Source of the DNA: Tritrichomonas foetus | Lineage: Eukaryota; Parabasalia; Tritrichomonadida; Tritrichomonadidae | Assembly: GCA_001839685.1 (NCBI GenBank) | Contig: MLAK01001171.1 | Coordinates: forward strand, 70,035-134,034 | Direction of reading: 5' to 3' | Length of the DNA stretch: 64,000 nt | Part shown: one piece after another, positions 52,178 to 62,261 of the stretch | How the letters are laid out: each line of letters begins with the position of its first letter | Numbering within the stretch: position 1 is the stretch's first letter | Made by a program: the position numbers and the translations under genes | The notes under the pieces: model-generated | Database searches by the model: none | What the model was told of the DNA's origin: nothing | The model's input: the letters and a program-made list of their open reading frames with translations, nothing else

Positions 52178-52375
52178 TCGAGAGAAATAATCTCAGTAAT
52201 TTAAGAACTTATATAGTCGTATATTTCAAAAATAGGAACAGATATATTCAGAAAAATCCCACGACATATCAAAAAGTTTCATTCTTTTCAGTCGTAATTT
52301 GTCCATAATTTGTATCATATGGACAAATAAATATTTAAATATTGAGAACCTTCTCAATTTCGATTCATTTTTGTT

Positions 52376-54085
52376 TTGTTTGGAAATTACGCTCCTCTCG
52401 TTGATTACGAGAAATACGTGATTTCTAGAGCTGACAAAGTTCAACAGTATTTAAATCCACCATCAAGTAGCCATTTTGTTGACTGTCCAACTCCAGAATG
52501 GGCTGCAGAACAATTATTGTTAACTTTTGAGAAATTTCAGAGTCATATAACAAAAACAAAATTGACAGATGAAATTGTTTCAAAATGGAGATCAATCAAG
52601 CATGAATATAAAATGCCAAAAAATGGAGATATTGTTTTGTGTCGAATAAATTCTGTAGATTATTATGATAATTCAAATAAGCCTGTTCTCAATTTATCAC
52701 CAAGTTATTCACAACAAAAATTTGGTCTTTGGCTTCATCCCTCACTCCTTCAATTTATTGATGCAAATAAATTTCCCACAATTTTTTCACCCTCACGTCA
52801 AATCAGATTTGTAGCATCTCAAATATTAAATGATTATTTCATGCTTCCAGTTCGATGTGTTGTATTGGAATTAAATTCCGGGAGTATAAATGATTTAAAG
52901 TTTGTGAAAGAAAATTCACAGCCAAATATTTTACATTCATTGAATTATTCCAATATTGACCATTCAAAAAGTGGACAGTCAACAACATTGACTAAATCTC
53001 CAATTTCTCTTTTTGTACAAGTTGTAGATAAAACGGAATCAAGTTTTTTGGTTCAAGATGATTCAATTAATGATCCAATTGAATTTATTTTACAAAATCA
53101 AGAAAAAAATTATTTGAAATTAATTAATGAATCAGATTTCATTTTAATTTGGCGACCGGTTATTCTCAATAACCCACTTTCAATTCTATGTTCCCATGAA
53201 ACTGTAATTTTCCGTGCTCCACAACTCGACGATTATGAATATCACCATGAAAGGTCAATTTGCGGAGTTATTGATTCAATTGTTCACTTCACGCTTGGAA
53301 TTGAATGGAACGGTTGTCAAATTGAATTAATTACCAAAAATAATAATCGTAAAATAATTGTGTTCACTAAGCAAACTCAATATAATTCCAAAAAAGTACT
53401 ATCTACTTTACAAATTGGTCATTTTGCATATTTTTTCCATCTTATTCGAAATTCACAAGATTATGATTCTTTTCTATTCAAAAATGAATCAACTTTGTTT
53501 AATTTGAACATTCTTACTTCTTTTTTAGAATCTGGAATTATTCGGCCAATTCCAATTTTCACTTTAATCAATAATTTTACAAGCGGTGTTGTTCGTGCAA
53601 CAATTTTAAATATAGAAATAAGTGAATCACTCATTCATATTGATTGTAACTGTGCTGTTGATAAGCATTCTTTCTGTCAAAGGTGTTTATCGAATGTAAA
53701 CGGTAGATGTTTGAATATCATGTTGATAAAAGTTACTCTTGATGATGGAAATCTTCATTGTTTGAATACTTTAACAGCTTTTGGTTATTCGTCATCTTTT
53801 AATTTGCTTGGGTTTGATATTGATGATTGGAATCATTTGAAGCCCAATGAGAAAAATGAAATTTTAAGGAAAATTGTTGGTAAAGAACTTGTTTTCTTTT
53901 TGTCGAAGTGCAATCCACTTGATTTCAATATGGGCGCGAGTGATGAAGTATGGAGAGTTGACGCATTTTCTGAAGGTCAAGAAGAAACAAAAAGAACAGT
54001 GAAGTATTTAATGAACAATCTTTTAAGTGATACGAATAAATATCAAATTGGTTGTTGTGGTGAATCAAAATATCAAAATTCTTGA
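52376..54085 (+). CDS. Divergent OB-fold-like, cysteine-motif protein with no ATG at the expected start
   Basis: The coding-like frame begins right after an initiator-like TTCATTTTTG (about 52365). Its first plausible codon is TTG at 52376; the first in-frame ATG is 78 codons further in. The 569-residue product has beta-rich blocks (GDIVLCRINSVDYYD.., ..ISLFVQVVDKTESSFLVQDD.., ..GVVRATILNIEISESLIHI) that look like OB folds. A CNC..H..C..C cluster near residue 435 recalls the zinc-binding OB domain of RPA1/POT1-like proteins. Nucleic-acid binding is therefore possible but not secure. Upstream codons back to a TGA at 52343 contain no ATG. Either a start-codon loss, non-ATG initiation, a missed tiny 5' exon or a base error. 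Confidence 0.5.
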   Translation: MFGNYAPLVDYEKYVISRADKVQQYLNPPSSSHFVDCPTPEWAAEQLLLTFEKFQSHITKTKLTDEIVSKWRSIKHEYKMPKNGDIVLCRINSVDYYDNSNKPVLNLSPSYSQQKFGLWLHPSLLQFIDANKFPTIFSPSRQIRFVASQILNDYFMLPVRCVVLELNSGSINDLKFVKENSQPNILHSLNYSNIDHSKSGQSTTLTKSPISLFVQVVDKTESSFLVQDDSINDPIEFILQNQEKNYLKLINESDFILIWRPVILNNPLSILCSHETVIFRAPQLDDYEYHHERSICGVIDSIVHFTLGIEWNGCQIELITKNNNRKIIVFTKQTQYNSKKVLSTLQIGHFAYFFHLIRNSQDYDSFLFKNESTLFNLNILTSFLESGIIRPIPIFTLINNFTSGVVRATILNIEISESLIHIDCNCAVDKHSFCQRCLSNVNGRCLNIMLIKVTLDDGNLHCLNTLTAFGYSSSFNLLGFDIDDWNHLKPNEKNEILRKIVGKELVFFLSKCNPLDFNMGASDEVWRVDAFSEGQEETKRTVKYLMNNLLSDTNKYQIGCCGESKYQNS

Positions 54086-54627
54086 ACATCGAAATTAATA
54101 CTTATGTTTTTAATAAATATATAAAAAAAAATTATCGATTTTACTTTCATTCTTGTATGTTGATAGATTTATTTATTTGTTCGTTTTCATGATAGGAATT
54201 CAAGACTTTGATAGATGATTTCCCCATTGAACTGACTAAATAATTATGTAGTGTAGCGATTGGATTTCTGAGTATCAGTGATGAAATGTAATTTGTTAAT
54301 GTGTTCTATATTTTTCTCTGGTTTCGATGATCAAAAGAAAGGAAAAGTGTGAATGGTGGGATATTAATCTGAAACATCAAATAATATAGATTGTCAAGTG
54401 ACAACTGTCAATTTATTTGTCATAATAAAACTAGATTTTATATATTTAGTTCGTGAAACAGAATACAAAATGATGGTGAAAAATATAAATACCTTGATTG
54501 AAGTAATATTCCGAATATATATATTAAAGAATATCTAATATATGATTTTCACTTTTATTCTTATCAATACCGTCACAAAAATGAGATAAACTGGTTTTCC
54601 GATTTTGACAATAAAAATCCAAATTCT
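54086..54627. other. Intergenic region
   Basis: About 540 bp between two + strand genes; AT-rich with no recognised element. Confidence 0.35.
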
Positions 54628-56421
54628 ATGAATGCAACTGTTGGCTCTCGTCGTTTTCAGCTCTGTACCATTGAGCCCACGATCGATATAACCATGCCGA
54701 ATAACGGCCAAAACGGGACCTTAATTCTGTCTCGCTTCGAAGAAACTTTCATGATTAATTGGATTCCAATAATCGGCTCACCGATGCATCATTTAACGAC
54801 TGTTCAGCAAACCCAAAACACAGAATCGGACGATTCTTGGACTTTCAACCAGCCATTCAAGCAGGAATGCGGACATATTCATTTAATGCAACTCCACCCC
54901 GATTTATCGCTTACAATTTATGGCAGCCAGCCACACGAGAAGCGTCGCTTTTCGTACGATGCAATGGAATTCGTCTCAGTCACAGAATTAGTCGAACAAT
55001 TATTAATCAACGGAATCGCAGTTCCTTCAACAGAACAAGAATATTCGCTTAGTTTTTATAAACGGTGTCATCGCGGCGGTTATCCATACACTCCACCGCA
55101 CATTCAACTCGCATTTGATACATTGACCGATTCAAAAGGCTCTGAAATGTCAACTGACTTAAAAGCGTTCTGGGACTGCTTACATACGTTTTTCCTGACT
55201 TTGATTCAGCACCTTGATCAAAGCGATTCGTTACCAAATGATCCACAATTTCCATTAGCTGAAGCTGCCAGAGCCAATCATGCCCGTGTTCTCAAGCAAG
55301 TTGATTCGTTCATTGCTGAGCTCCCCCACTACGAAAGAGTTACCAAAGAAGAGTGGCCAACTCTTTTTGATGAACAAGGTCAATTAATCGCCCCTGATAT
55401 GTTCAAACAACGATTGTTCCATGCTGGCATTGATACCGAAGTTTTATCCGATGCACTACCTTTTGTATTCGGTGTTTATGCTCAACAATCAAATCAAAAG
55501 GAACGTGACGAACTTGATTCTCAACTCCGCAAAGAATTTGACCAGCTTGTTGAACAAGTTGATTCATATAAAGATGAACAAATTGAAAATAATAAAAGAA
55601 TATCTGCAGCATTCAGAGTTATTCAGCACGATGTAAGTCGTACAGACCGTCAGCATCCAGCATTCAAGATTTCCGAAGGAACTGGTCTGAAAATGGTCAC
55701 AAGGCTGCTAAAGACTTATTGTGTGTTTAATCCACCAATTGGCTACTTACAAGGTATGAATGATCTTTTTGTACCAATTTTACTCGCATTCCTTCCACGA
55801 TGGAACTCAGAATGTGCACCAATTGATGAAAATGGTGAAGTCATGGACTATTTACCATATTTACCAACCATCTTTTGGTGTTTTGATGCAATGTTGAGAA
55901 ACATTGATCATTTGAAACTTCTTGCAAGTGTCACTGATCAATGTAAGAAGCAGGCAGAAACTATTTTTCAGATCATGTTAAAAGTTTCTCCACTTGCAGC
56001 AATTTGGATGCGTCGCAATAATTTGAAAGAACTTCTTTGGTGCTATTCCGATTTTGTTCTTCTTTTCAAACGTTCATTTGCAGATATTTGGGCTGTTTGG
56101 CTTCAATTAAATTGTTCTCCATATCCAAACAATTGGCTCGCTTACTTTGTTGCTGCAATCCTTCTTCAAGGATTTGATCAATTGGCGCAAATCAGTGATG
56201 TAACAATCACAACAATGATGGACTCATTCCCGAAAATTATGGAATCAATGGATTTGAAGAAGATTGGACAAACATCCTTGTGGCTTGCAGAAAAAGTTCC
56301 ACCAACTTCAATATCAACACCAGATAAAGAAGAAAAGATCAAAATGAGTGAATTCTTGTTCTTTGAAACAGAATGGACAGGACCATGCCAGACAAGAGTC
56401 AATTTTGAAAACAATAAATAA
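54628..56421 (+). CDS. TBC-domain Rab GTPase-activating protein
   Basis: A 597-residue protein. The N-terminal ~230 residues have a beta-rich part that could be PH-like, with no firm family. A TBC domain spans ~300-560: the arginine-finger motif IQHDVSRTDR (IxxDxxR) and the glutamine-finger YLQGMNDL (YxQ) are both intact, followed by ..YLPTIFWCFDAML.. and ..FADIWAVWLQLN. This matches the TBC1D15/17/Gyp7-type arrangement, where a long N-terminal region precedes TBC. It should stimulate GTP hydrolysis by Rabs, two of which are encoded in this window. GC is about 52% near the start and 40% near the end (counted lines). Confidence 0.92.
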   Translation: MNATVGSRRFQLCTIEPTIDITMPNNGQNGTLILSRFEETFMINWIPIIGSPMHHLTTVQQTQNTESDDSWTFNQPFKQECGHIHLMQLHPDLSLTIYGSQPHEKRRFSYDAMEFVSVTELVEQLLINGIAVPSTEQEYSLSFYKRCHRGGYPYTPPHIQLAFDTLTDSKGSEMSTDLKAFWDCLHTFFLTLIQHLDQSDSLPNDPQFPLAEAARANHARVLKQVDSFIAELPHYERVTKEEWPTLFDEQGQLIAPDMFKQRLFHAGIDTEVLSDALPFVFGVYAQQSNQKERDELDSQLRKEFDQLVEQVDSYKDEQIENNKRISAAFRVIQHDVSRTDRQHPAFKISEGTGLKMVTRLLKTYCVFNPPIGYLQGMNDLFVPILLAFLPRWNSECAPIDENGEVMDYLPYLPTIFWCFDAMLRNIDHLKLLASVTDQCKKQAETIFQIMLKVSPLAAIWMRRNNLKELLWCYSDFVLLFKRSFADIWAVWLQLNCSPYPNNWLAYFVAAILLQGFDQLAQISDVTITTMMDSFPKIMESMDLKKIGQTSLWLAEKVPPTSISTPDKEEKIKMSEFLFFETEWTGPCQTRVNFENNK

Positions 56422-56866
56422 ATAAAAAAGAAGACAATCCAAAATAACTCAAGTTAGAAAGAGTCAAAAACAAAATAAATGAAAATAGTTTTAATATGTC
56501 CACAATTTTATTAAAAACAAAGAAAGATATATACTTTTTATTTATTTATTTTTCTTAATTCCTATTTAATAGATCAATATTATATGGCCATATTACTTCA
56601 GAGATCACAAAAATTTCCTTCATTATGAATTTGTTCCTACTAATGATTCGTAATAACATTATGATGTTGTCTAAATTGAAGCATCTCTTATCTTTTTCTT
56701 TTGGAAACTTCTCCTCTATGTGATAATAATTGTGGATAAACAAATTTTGACCAAATAATTTGTTACAGAAATTGAATTAAACTATGAAGAAAAGTGTTTT
56801 AAAACATAAAAAACATATTAAATATAAAGCATATAAATATTTACAAACAAATAAAATGGTTTTGAC
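56422..56866. other. Intergenic region, convergent
   Basis: Spacer between the TBC gene (+) and the WD-like gene (-). Nothing recognised; a short minus ORF at 56555-56743 is unconvincing. Confidence 0.35.
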
Positions 56867-57925
56867 CTAGAAAACTTGATAAATTTCGTTTCCAGATGTA
56901 GCAACAAAAATTCCATCAACATCTTCTGGGGCCGAAATTGAAGCAGGACACGCTGAAAGTTCAATTAATTTTCCATTGAATTTCTCGGTTTGAGTGAAAT
57001 CATGAAAATTCACAACTTGGAGAATTTTAGACCAAGAATATCCAACACAAAATGAATTTCTATAAAAAACTGGACGCAATTTCGTCCGATGATTAACATT
57101 ATAATTAAAATTATTATTAATGTTCACATTATGGTTAATATTAGTAGCATTCATATCATTATTATTAGGATCTGTAATAGTTGTAGCTGTGTATAGTGGT
57201 TGGTTGATTTGATGTGTCACTTTTTTGGTCATCAAATCGACAATACCTGCCGGACCAGAACTGAATTGAAATCCTATCGTCCAAGGTTCAAATTGATTTT
57301 GAACGATCTCAAACTCGTGGCGAACATTTGTTCCCACAATTTGACTAGCTATGTCAATTTGATTCAATCTCTGTTTCATATTTCTGGCATCTAATACAGA
57401 AATCCTTCCATTTTTTTGACCTATTACAATAATATTATTTTTGAGAGAAACCGTTTGAACATTTGAATTGTTTGGTAATGTCAAAACTCTTGGGCTGTCT
57501 GAAGAACGAACATCCCACAAACTTAATGTACTCAAGCAGGTAACACCAACCAATAAATTATCAAAATAAGAACCAGCCGAAAAAACAAGTCGGTCTCGAG
57601 TTTGAGCGGTTGGACGTTTAAGAAATGAAGTAGTTACAGAAAAAGTTAAATCATAAATAAACGGTCGCATTGTATGTAAAATAATAATATGCTCTTTATC
57701 TTGAATCATGCACTCTGCAATATTTGGCCAACTTTTTGTGTTGAGGATATTGAAAAATGGCATAGAGTAAAGAAGTAATTGGCCTTTTGATGTTGTCGCC
57801 ATCGCGAAGTCGGATGTTACGTCGAGGCTTGAAAGATATTCACCTTGTTCATTATTTGGATGGGTAAAAAGATGGGAAGGGTTCGGAGAGCCGCTGAGAG
57901 GAAGGATCTCAGCCTCATCACTCAT
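56867..57925 (-). CDS. WD40-like beta-propeller protein
   Basis: 352 residues from the ATG at 57925; the frame runs four codons further without ATG. Beta-propeller-like units are visible: LSSLDVTSDFAMATTSKGQL, ..LSTLSLWDVRSSDSPRVL, ..IIVIGQKNGRISVLDARNM, each ending in an x-V/L-W/L-D-x-R strand. An Asn-rich insertion (NNNDMNATNINHNVN..) breaks the fourth or fifth blade. WD proteins are scaffolds; function here is unknown. The ATG is preceded by GATTCACAAG, an initiator TTCAC only a few bases upstream, which fits the very short leaders of trichomonads. Confidence 0.7.
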   Translation of the reverse strand: MSDEAEILPLSGSPNPSHLFTHPNNEQGEYLSSLDVTSDFAMATTSKGQLLLYSMPFFNILNTKSWPNIAECMIQDKEHIIILHTMRPFIYDLTFSVTTSFLKRPTAQTRDRLVFSAGSYFDNLLVGVTCLSTLSLWDVRSSDSPRVLTLPNNSNVQTVSLKNNIIVIGQKNGRISVLDARNMKQRLNQIDIASQIVGTNVRHEFEIVQNQFEPWTIGFQFSSGPAGIVDLMTKKVTHQINQPLYTATTITDPNNNDMNATNINHNVNINNNFNYNVNHRTKLRPVFYRNSFCVGYSWSKILQVVNFHDFTQTEKFNGKLIELSACPASISAPEDVDGIFVATSGNEIYQVF

Positions 57926-58384
57926 CTTGTGAATCACTTTTTAAGATTTTAAATGGTCTATCATGAATGATTTGAGACTACATAAAGTATCAAAAAATTA
58001 AGAGATGTCTAACCATATAAGTATTCAATTAATGAATGTTAGGCGAATGAATGATTTGTTTTATTTGGGATGAACATTATTATTATTGAAACAGTGAACA
58101 TGATTTAAAAATGATGCGGTAACGTTTTCTTTCATGTTATATTAAAAAAACTAAGTTCCATTATCGAAAATTTGATTTGACTTTTTTTACTTAATATCGA
58201 TATTTATCTAGTATGCATTATTAACATTCTTTCTCTGAAATTTCATGATGATAAGATAAACATGACAGGATATTGGCATTTTAATGATAGAAAAATTGAA
58301 TGGAATAATTTTACGTTTATAAGAAATTTGAAAGTATAATTGTATATCACTTCAAAATTCTATATCATTCAATTATTTTTTCGA
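57926..58384. other. Bidirectional promoter region, WD-like / Maf genes
   Basis: About 460 bp between divergent starts. Initiator-like TTCAC sits at the WD gene and TTCAATTATTTTTTCG at the Maf gene. No other element identified. Confidence 0.45.
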
Positions 58385-58996
58385 ATGCTTGCTCCTTTCC
58401 GTGAACAATTGGATAAAATGAAAGTCATTCTGGGATCATCCAGTCCAAGGCGAAGAGAACTTCTTGCGCCAGTTTTAAACTTCGAAGTCGTCCCATCTGA
58501 TTTCGATGAATCCACAATAGATATAAAGCAATACCCAAATCCAACAGATTATGTAAAAATCCAAGCTCAGAAAAAGTGTGAGGAATTGGCACAAAGAATA
58601 GCAGATGCTGATATCATCATCACTGCTGACACGATGGTTGTCTATGGTGATCAAATTTTGGGTAAACCGAAAACACATGAAGAAGCATATGATATGATAA
58701 AATTATTAAATGGAACCAAACACACAGTTGTTACTGGAGTTTACATTTCAATGCCAAAGAAAAACAAAAATTCTTCTTTTTCATGCGAAACAATAATTTA
58801 TTTTGATGATCTTCCAGAAGATGTAATGAAGTGTTATGCGTATTCTGATGATCCAATGGACAAAGCTGGAGGCTATGGATATCAATCATATGCTATTTCG
58901 CTCGTGAAGAAAATTGACGGCGATTTCGGAAACTCAGTTGGAATGCCGGCAAATGCAATTGCTGTACAACTCTATAAAATGCTTTCAGAGCCTTAA
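58385..58996 (+). CDS. Maf/ASMTL-type nucleotide pyrophosphatase
   Basis: 203 residues from the ATG at 58385. The N-terminal motif VILGSSSPRRRELL is the Maf signature. Downstream ADTMVV (catalytic Asp), GKP..EEAYDMIKLLNGTKHTVVTGV and DKAGGYGYQ are all conserved in order. Maf proteins hydrolyse non-canonical or modified nucleoside triphosphates (dTTP/UTP-type) to monophosphates, a house-cleaning role. Cytosolic, no extra domains; full length for the family. A TTG-started extension upstream is less likely than the ATG. Confidence 0.95.
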   Translation: MLAPFREQLDKMKVILGSSSPRRRELLAPVLNFEVVPSDFDESTIDIKQYPNPTDYVKIQAQKKCEELAQRIADADIIITADTMVVYGDQILGKPKTHEEAYDMIKLLNGTKHTVVTGVYISMPKKNKNSSFSCETIIYFDDLPEDVMKCYAYSDDPMDKAGGYGYQSYAISLVKKIDGDFGNSVGMPANAIAVQLYKMLSEP

Positions 58997-59411
58997 TCAA
59001 TTATCGCTGCATACAATAAATTATACAAATAAATAAATATTTCATGAATAATGTTAAATTCTATTTTTATTCAAATAAATAAATTAAAATGATTGCAAAC
59101 ATGAATAGGCTTTATTGAATCATTCTAGAAGCAGAAAAATTGCCAAAAAAGAAAATGGAGTTAGTAAATAGTCAGCACAAAACGTCCACTAATACGTTTT
59201 ATGTGAGAGGCTTATTTGCGAGGGAAATTAACTTTTTCATATTTTTTCGACATAAAATTTCTCATCTATAGATGATCTTTTAGAATTAGATTTAATGATA
59301 ATCATTAAATGACTTCAATTAGAAAATAGTTTCATGAAAATAAATCGCTGATAGCTGTAACTATCATCATATTATTTGCTTATCTCATCAGATAATAATA
59401 TTACAAAAACT
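58997..59411. other. Intergenic region, convergent
   Basis: AT-rich spacer between Maf (+) and the coiled-coil gene (-); no recognised feature. Confidence 0.35.
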
Positions 59412-61352
59412 CTATTTTCGTTTATAGTGTTCTTTAACTTGTTCTATAATTGACGAATATTGATTTCTCATTTTTTCTTTTTCTTTTTCCATTTTTTCTT
59501 GATATTTATTTTTCATATCAACAATTTCTTGTTTCAATTGTTGAACTTGTTTTCGATATTCTATATTTTGATCAGTCATACTATTTAATTCATTATTTAA
59601 ATCATCTATATCTTGTTTTGATCTTTCAATAAAAATAGATTGTGTATTTACTTGATCTTGAATCATTCGTGATTCTTTCTTAACTTCAGCAACTCGTGCA
59701 TCAGCCTCTTTGTTTATTTCTTGTATTTTCTTTTGCATTGCTTGTTGCATTTGATTATATTCCTTCTTTTGTTTCTGAAGAATTTTCTTTGTTTCATTTT
59801 CCAAGGAAATTTTTGAATCGATCAATAAAACCTTTTCACTATTTAGTCCATCAATTTGTGTTATTAAATCATGATTTAATGACTTTTGCATTTTATTTTC
59901 TTCTTGAATATTTCTTTCTCTTTGTTTAAATGAATTACATTGTTCATTCAAATTTTTCAAACTTTTTTGAAGTTCTTCAATGTTATTTTGCATTTTAATA
60001 ATTTCATCCTTCACGAATTCGATTTTTTGTACATTAAGCAAATCTTCTATTTCTAAAATTAGTTCATCTTGTTTGGCTTTCTCATTCTGTATTTTTTTTA
60101 AATCATGTCTTAATATTTTAACATGAGTTGAAATTTGATTCCATATTTCATTGTTAGACAAAATATTTGATTCTTGGATCAAAATATCTGGGAATACTTC
60201 TTGAAGAAATGAACTGAATTTAATCATTTGGCTTTGTTGATAATCTTGCTGTGTTTTGGTGTTTTCATATTTTTGGTTCATGCTGGTCAATTGATTTTGA
60301 AAGAAACTATAGATAACTTTTATAATATTATTTGCTTTTAGAGATGCCTCTAATGTGGAATCAATTGAAATATCGTTTATTTGATCACGAATAACTTGAG
60401 ATAAATTCAGAAGTTCAGTAAAATCTATTTCAAAACGTTTGAATGGGATTTTTTTCATAGTTAAAATTTCTTTTTTCATTTCTTTGATTTTTTGATTAAG
60501 TTTATTAATCGTTTCCATTTTAATGAGCACTTCTTGTGATAAATGCTCAATTTCAATTTTGACTTGGGAATAACTTGTTGAAAGGGTTTTATTTCGATCT
60601 TTAATCTGATCCATTACACTTTTTTGAAATGAGTAAGAAGATTCGGTTTTATCAAACTGGGATTTAAGTGTTTGATATTGCTGTTTCCATGATTTCAGTT
60701 GAGATTTGAGTTTTCCATTTTCTTCATTAAAAAATTTCCTTTGTGATTCAGAAACTGTTACTATTTCGGTAAGTTTTTCAATATCTTCAAGTGTATCTTT
60801 ATATTTCAATGAAAGAGATGTTATTGTTTGTTGTTGTTCTAATGTATTAGTTTTTAGATCAGTATTTTCAATGGTTAAAGCTTTGATTTTATTGGACAAC
60901 ATTTCAATTTTATCAGTGACATTTTTATTGTCAATAATATCGATTTGTTCAATTTGATTCTTAAGCTGAATTATGGCATTTTCTTTTCCTTGTATTTGTC
61001 CTTTCATTACTTCAATTAATTGTTTATTTTCTTCATTTTCTTTTAATGATGAATTCAATTTAGTTTGAATATTTGAAATTATACTTTCTTGTTGATTAAC
61101 AGTTAATTGTAATTTATTAATTTGATCATTTAATTCTTTTGTTACTTTTCCTAATTTCTCTTTTGTTTTCCAATACAAAATCTTATAATCACCTTGATTA
61201 GAATTTTCATTCGACATTTTTTGTTCGAGTTTTTCTAAAAATTTTTCTTGATCTATTCGACTAAGATCAGCAGGAGTTTCGATATATTTATTCCTATTTA
61301 AATGAGTAGTTTCATTGGTCGAATTATCATCATTTTGATGTTGAATGTCCAT
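59412..61352 (-). CDS. Long coiled-coil protein, unrecognised
   Basis: 646 residues from the first ATG at 61352; the frame extends 49 codons further to a TTG with no ATG. From residue ~60 to the end it is an almost unbroken coiled coil rich in Gln, Lys, Glu and Ile (LNDQINKLQLTVNQQESIIS.., ..QVQQLKQEIVDMKNKYQEKM..). A short break with F/L-rich text (..PFKRFEIDFTELLNLSQVI..) lies near residue 300. Golgin, basal-body and cytoskeletal proteins have this form; no diagnostic motif (GRIP, kinesin or myosin head) is present. It lies just downstream of another coiled-coil ORF in the same orientation, across a doubtful assembly join. Confidence 0.7.
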   Translation of the reverse strand: MDIQHQNDDNSTNETTHLNRNKYIETPADLSRIDQEKFLEKLEQKMSNENSNQGDYKILYWKTKEKLGKVTKELNDQINKLQLTVNQQESIISNIQTKLNSSLKENEENKQLIEVMKGQIQGKENAIIQLKNQIEQIDIIDNKNVTDKIEMLSNKIKALTIENTDLKTNTLEQQQTITSLSLKYKDTLEDIEKLTEIVTVSESQRKFFNEENGKLKSQLKSWKQQYQTLKSQFDKTESSYSFQKSVMDQIKDRNKTLSTSYSQVKIEIEHLSQEVLIKMETINKLNQKIKEMKKEILTMKKIPFKRFEIDFTELLNLSQVIRDQINDISIDSTLEASLKANNIIKVIYSFFQNQLTSMNQKYENTKTQQDYQQSQMIKFSSFLQEVFPDILIQESNILSNNEIWNQISTHVKILRHDLKKIQNEKAKQDELILEIEDLLNVQKIEFVKDEIIKMQNNIEELQKSLKNLNEQCNSFKQRERNIQEENKMQKSLNHDLITQIDGLNSEKVLLIDSKISLENETKKILQKQKKEYNQMQQAMQKKIQEINKEADARVAEVKKESRMIQDQVNTQSIFIERSKQDIDDLNNELNSMTDQNIEYRKQVQQLKQEIVDMKNKYQEKMEKEKEKMRNQYSSIIEQVKEHYKRK

Positions 61353-61914
61353 ATTGATATTGTCGGAATTGATATTGTTAGTACTTGATATAAATTGTAA
61401 GAAATCTGTAAATGAAAGAAATTCATGTAAAAATTTTTGCGATAAAGTGAAGAGAAATTGATTTTTTTCTTTTTGGGAGTTTTTCTTAAAAGTACACAAC
61501 CTATGCTTCTACGCTTATGATTTTATTTATATTTTCTCCATATAATTAGCATAATTAAAAAATAATATATCCAAAATATTAAAAGATTTTGTCTTTTTAT
61601 TTTTGAGATATTCTTCGATTTAATAAAAAAAGCAATTTTTTTAGAAATACTTATTGTTTTGAATACATTATAATCGTATATTCCATTGAAAATGAAAATC
61701 TACTTTTTTCCCACACATATGCGACATATCCTTGATTTTTGAGAGTATTTACATGGATAAGCTCCTTCAAAAGTATTTTAAGAAAGAAAAAAAAATTATG
61801 CCCAAAAAATAAGATTCTCAAATAATTTCAGAATTAAATTCAATTTCCTTCTTTATTAATAAGAATGTTCATGATTTTGTGTGAGTTGAATACAATTGGT
61901 TCATTAGATTTTGA
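61353..61914. other. Intergenic region
   Basis: Upstream of the long coiled-coil gene. Holds an initiator-like TTCATTTACAG (minus strand, near 61416). AAAAGTACACAACCT at 61488-61502 recurs inverted near 62380. Confidence 0.35.
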
Positions 61915-62181
61915 TCAAATATCGAATTTTTTTTGAGAACGTAATTCTCGACAACCAAAAGACGAAAATGCTTTATAAATCGATGTTAATACATTCTGAC
62001 GAAATTGTGCATGTTGGCAAAGTTTGAAAAAAAATCTAAGCATCAATCTTTCGGAAAATTCAAATTCAATAAAATTGGTGTATTGCAAGATAAATTCGAT
62101 AAAATTGTCCACATAGTAGGGATAATATAGAGAAATATTTGAGTAACTCTTTGATCTAGTGGAAAGGGCTAAATCTTTCAT
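61915..62181 (-). CDS. Possible short ORF or gene fragment
   Basis: An 88-codon minus-strand frame with ATG (MKDLALSTRSKSYSNISLYY..). It has coding-like composition, alternating aromatic and polar residues (..FIEFILQYTNFIEFEFSERL..), and no recognised family. It lies between two coiled-coil ORFs next to ambiguous bases, so it may be a fragment of a helical gene or chance. Confidence 0.25.
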   Translation of the reverse strand: MKDLALSTRSKSYSNISLYYPYYVDNFIEFILQYTNFIEFEFSERLMLRFFFKLCQHAQFRQNVLTSIYKAFSSFGCRELRSQKKFDI

Positions 62182-62261
62182 CTGCCTGGAGATTTTAGAA
62201 ATAACGTGTAATTTCGAAAATAGTAATCAAGCGAACTTTGGCATTTTTTATTGGTTGAGAT

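Noticed and set aside
61380..61400. ACTAAC on the minus strand as an intron branch/acceptor
   Set aside because: Not followed by ACACAG and no GTATGT donor upstream; inside an open frame.
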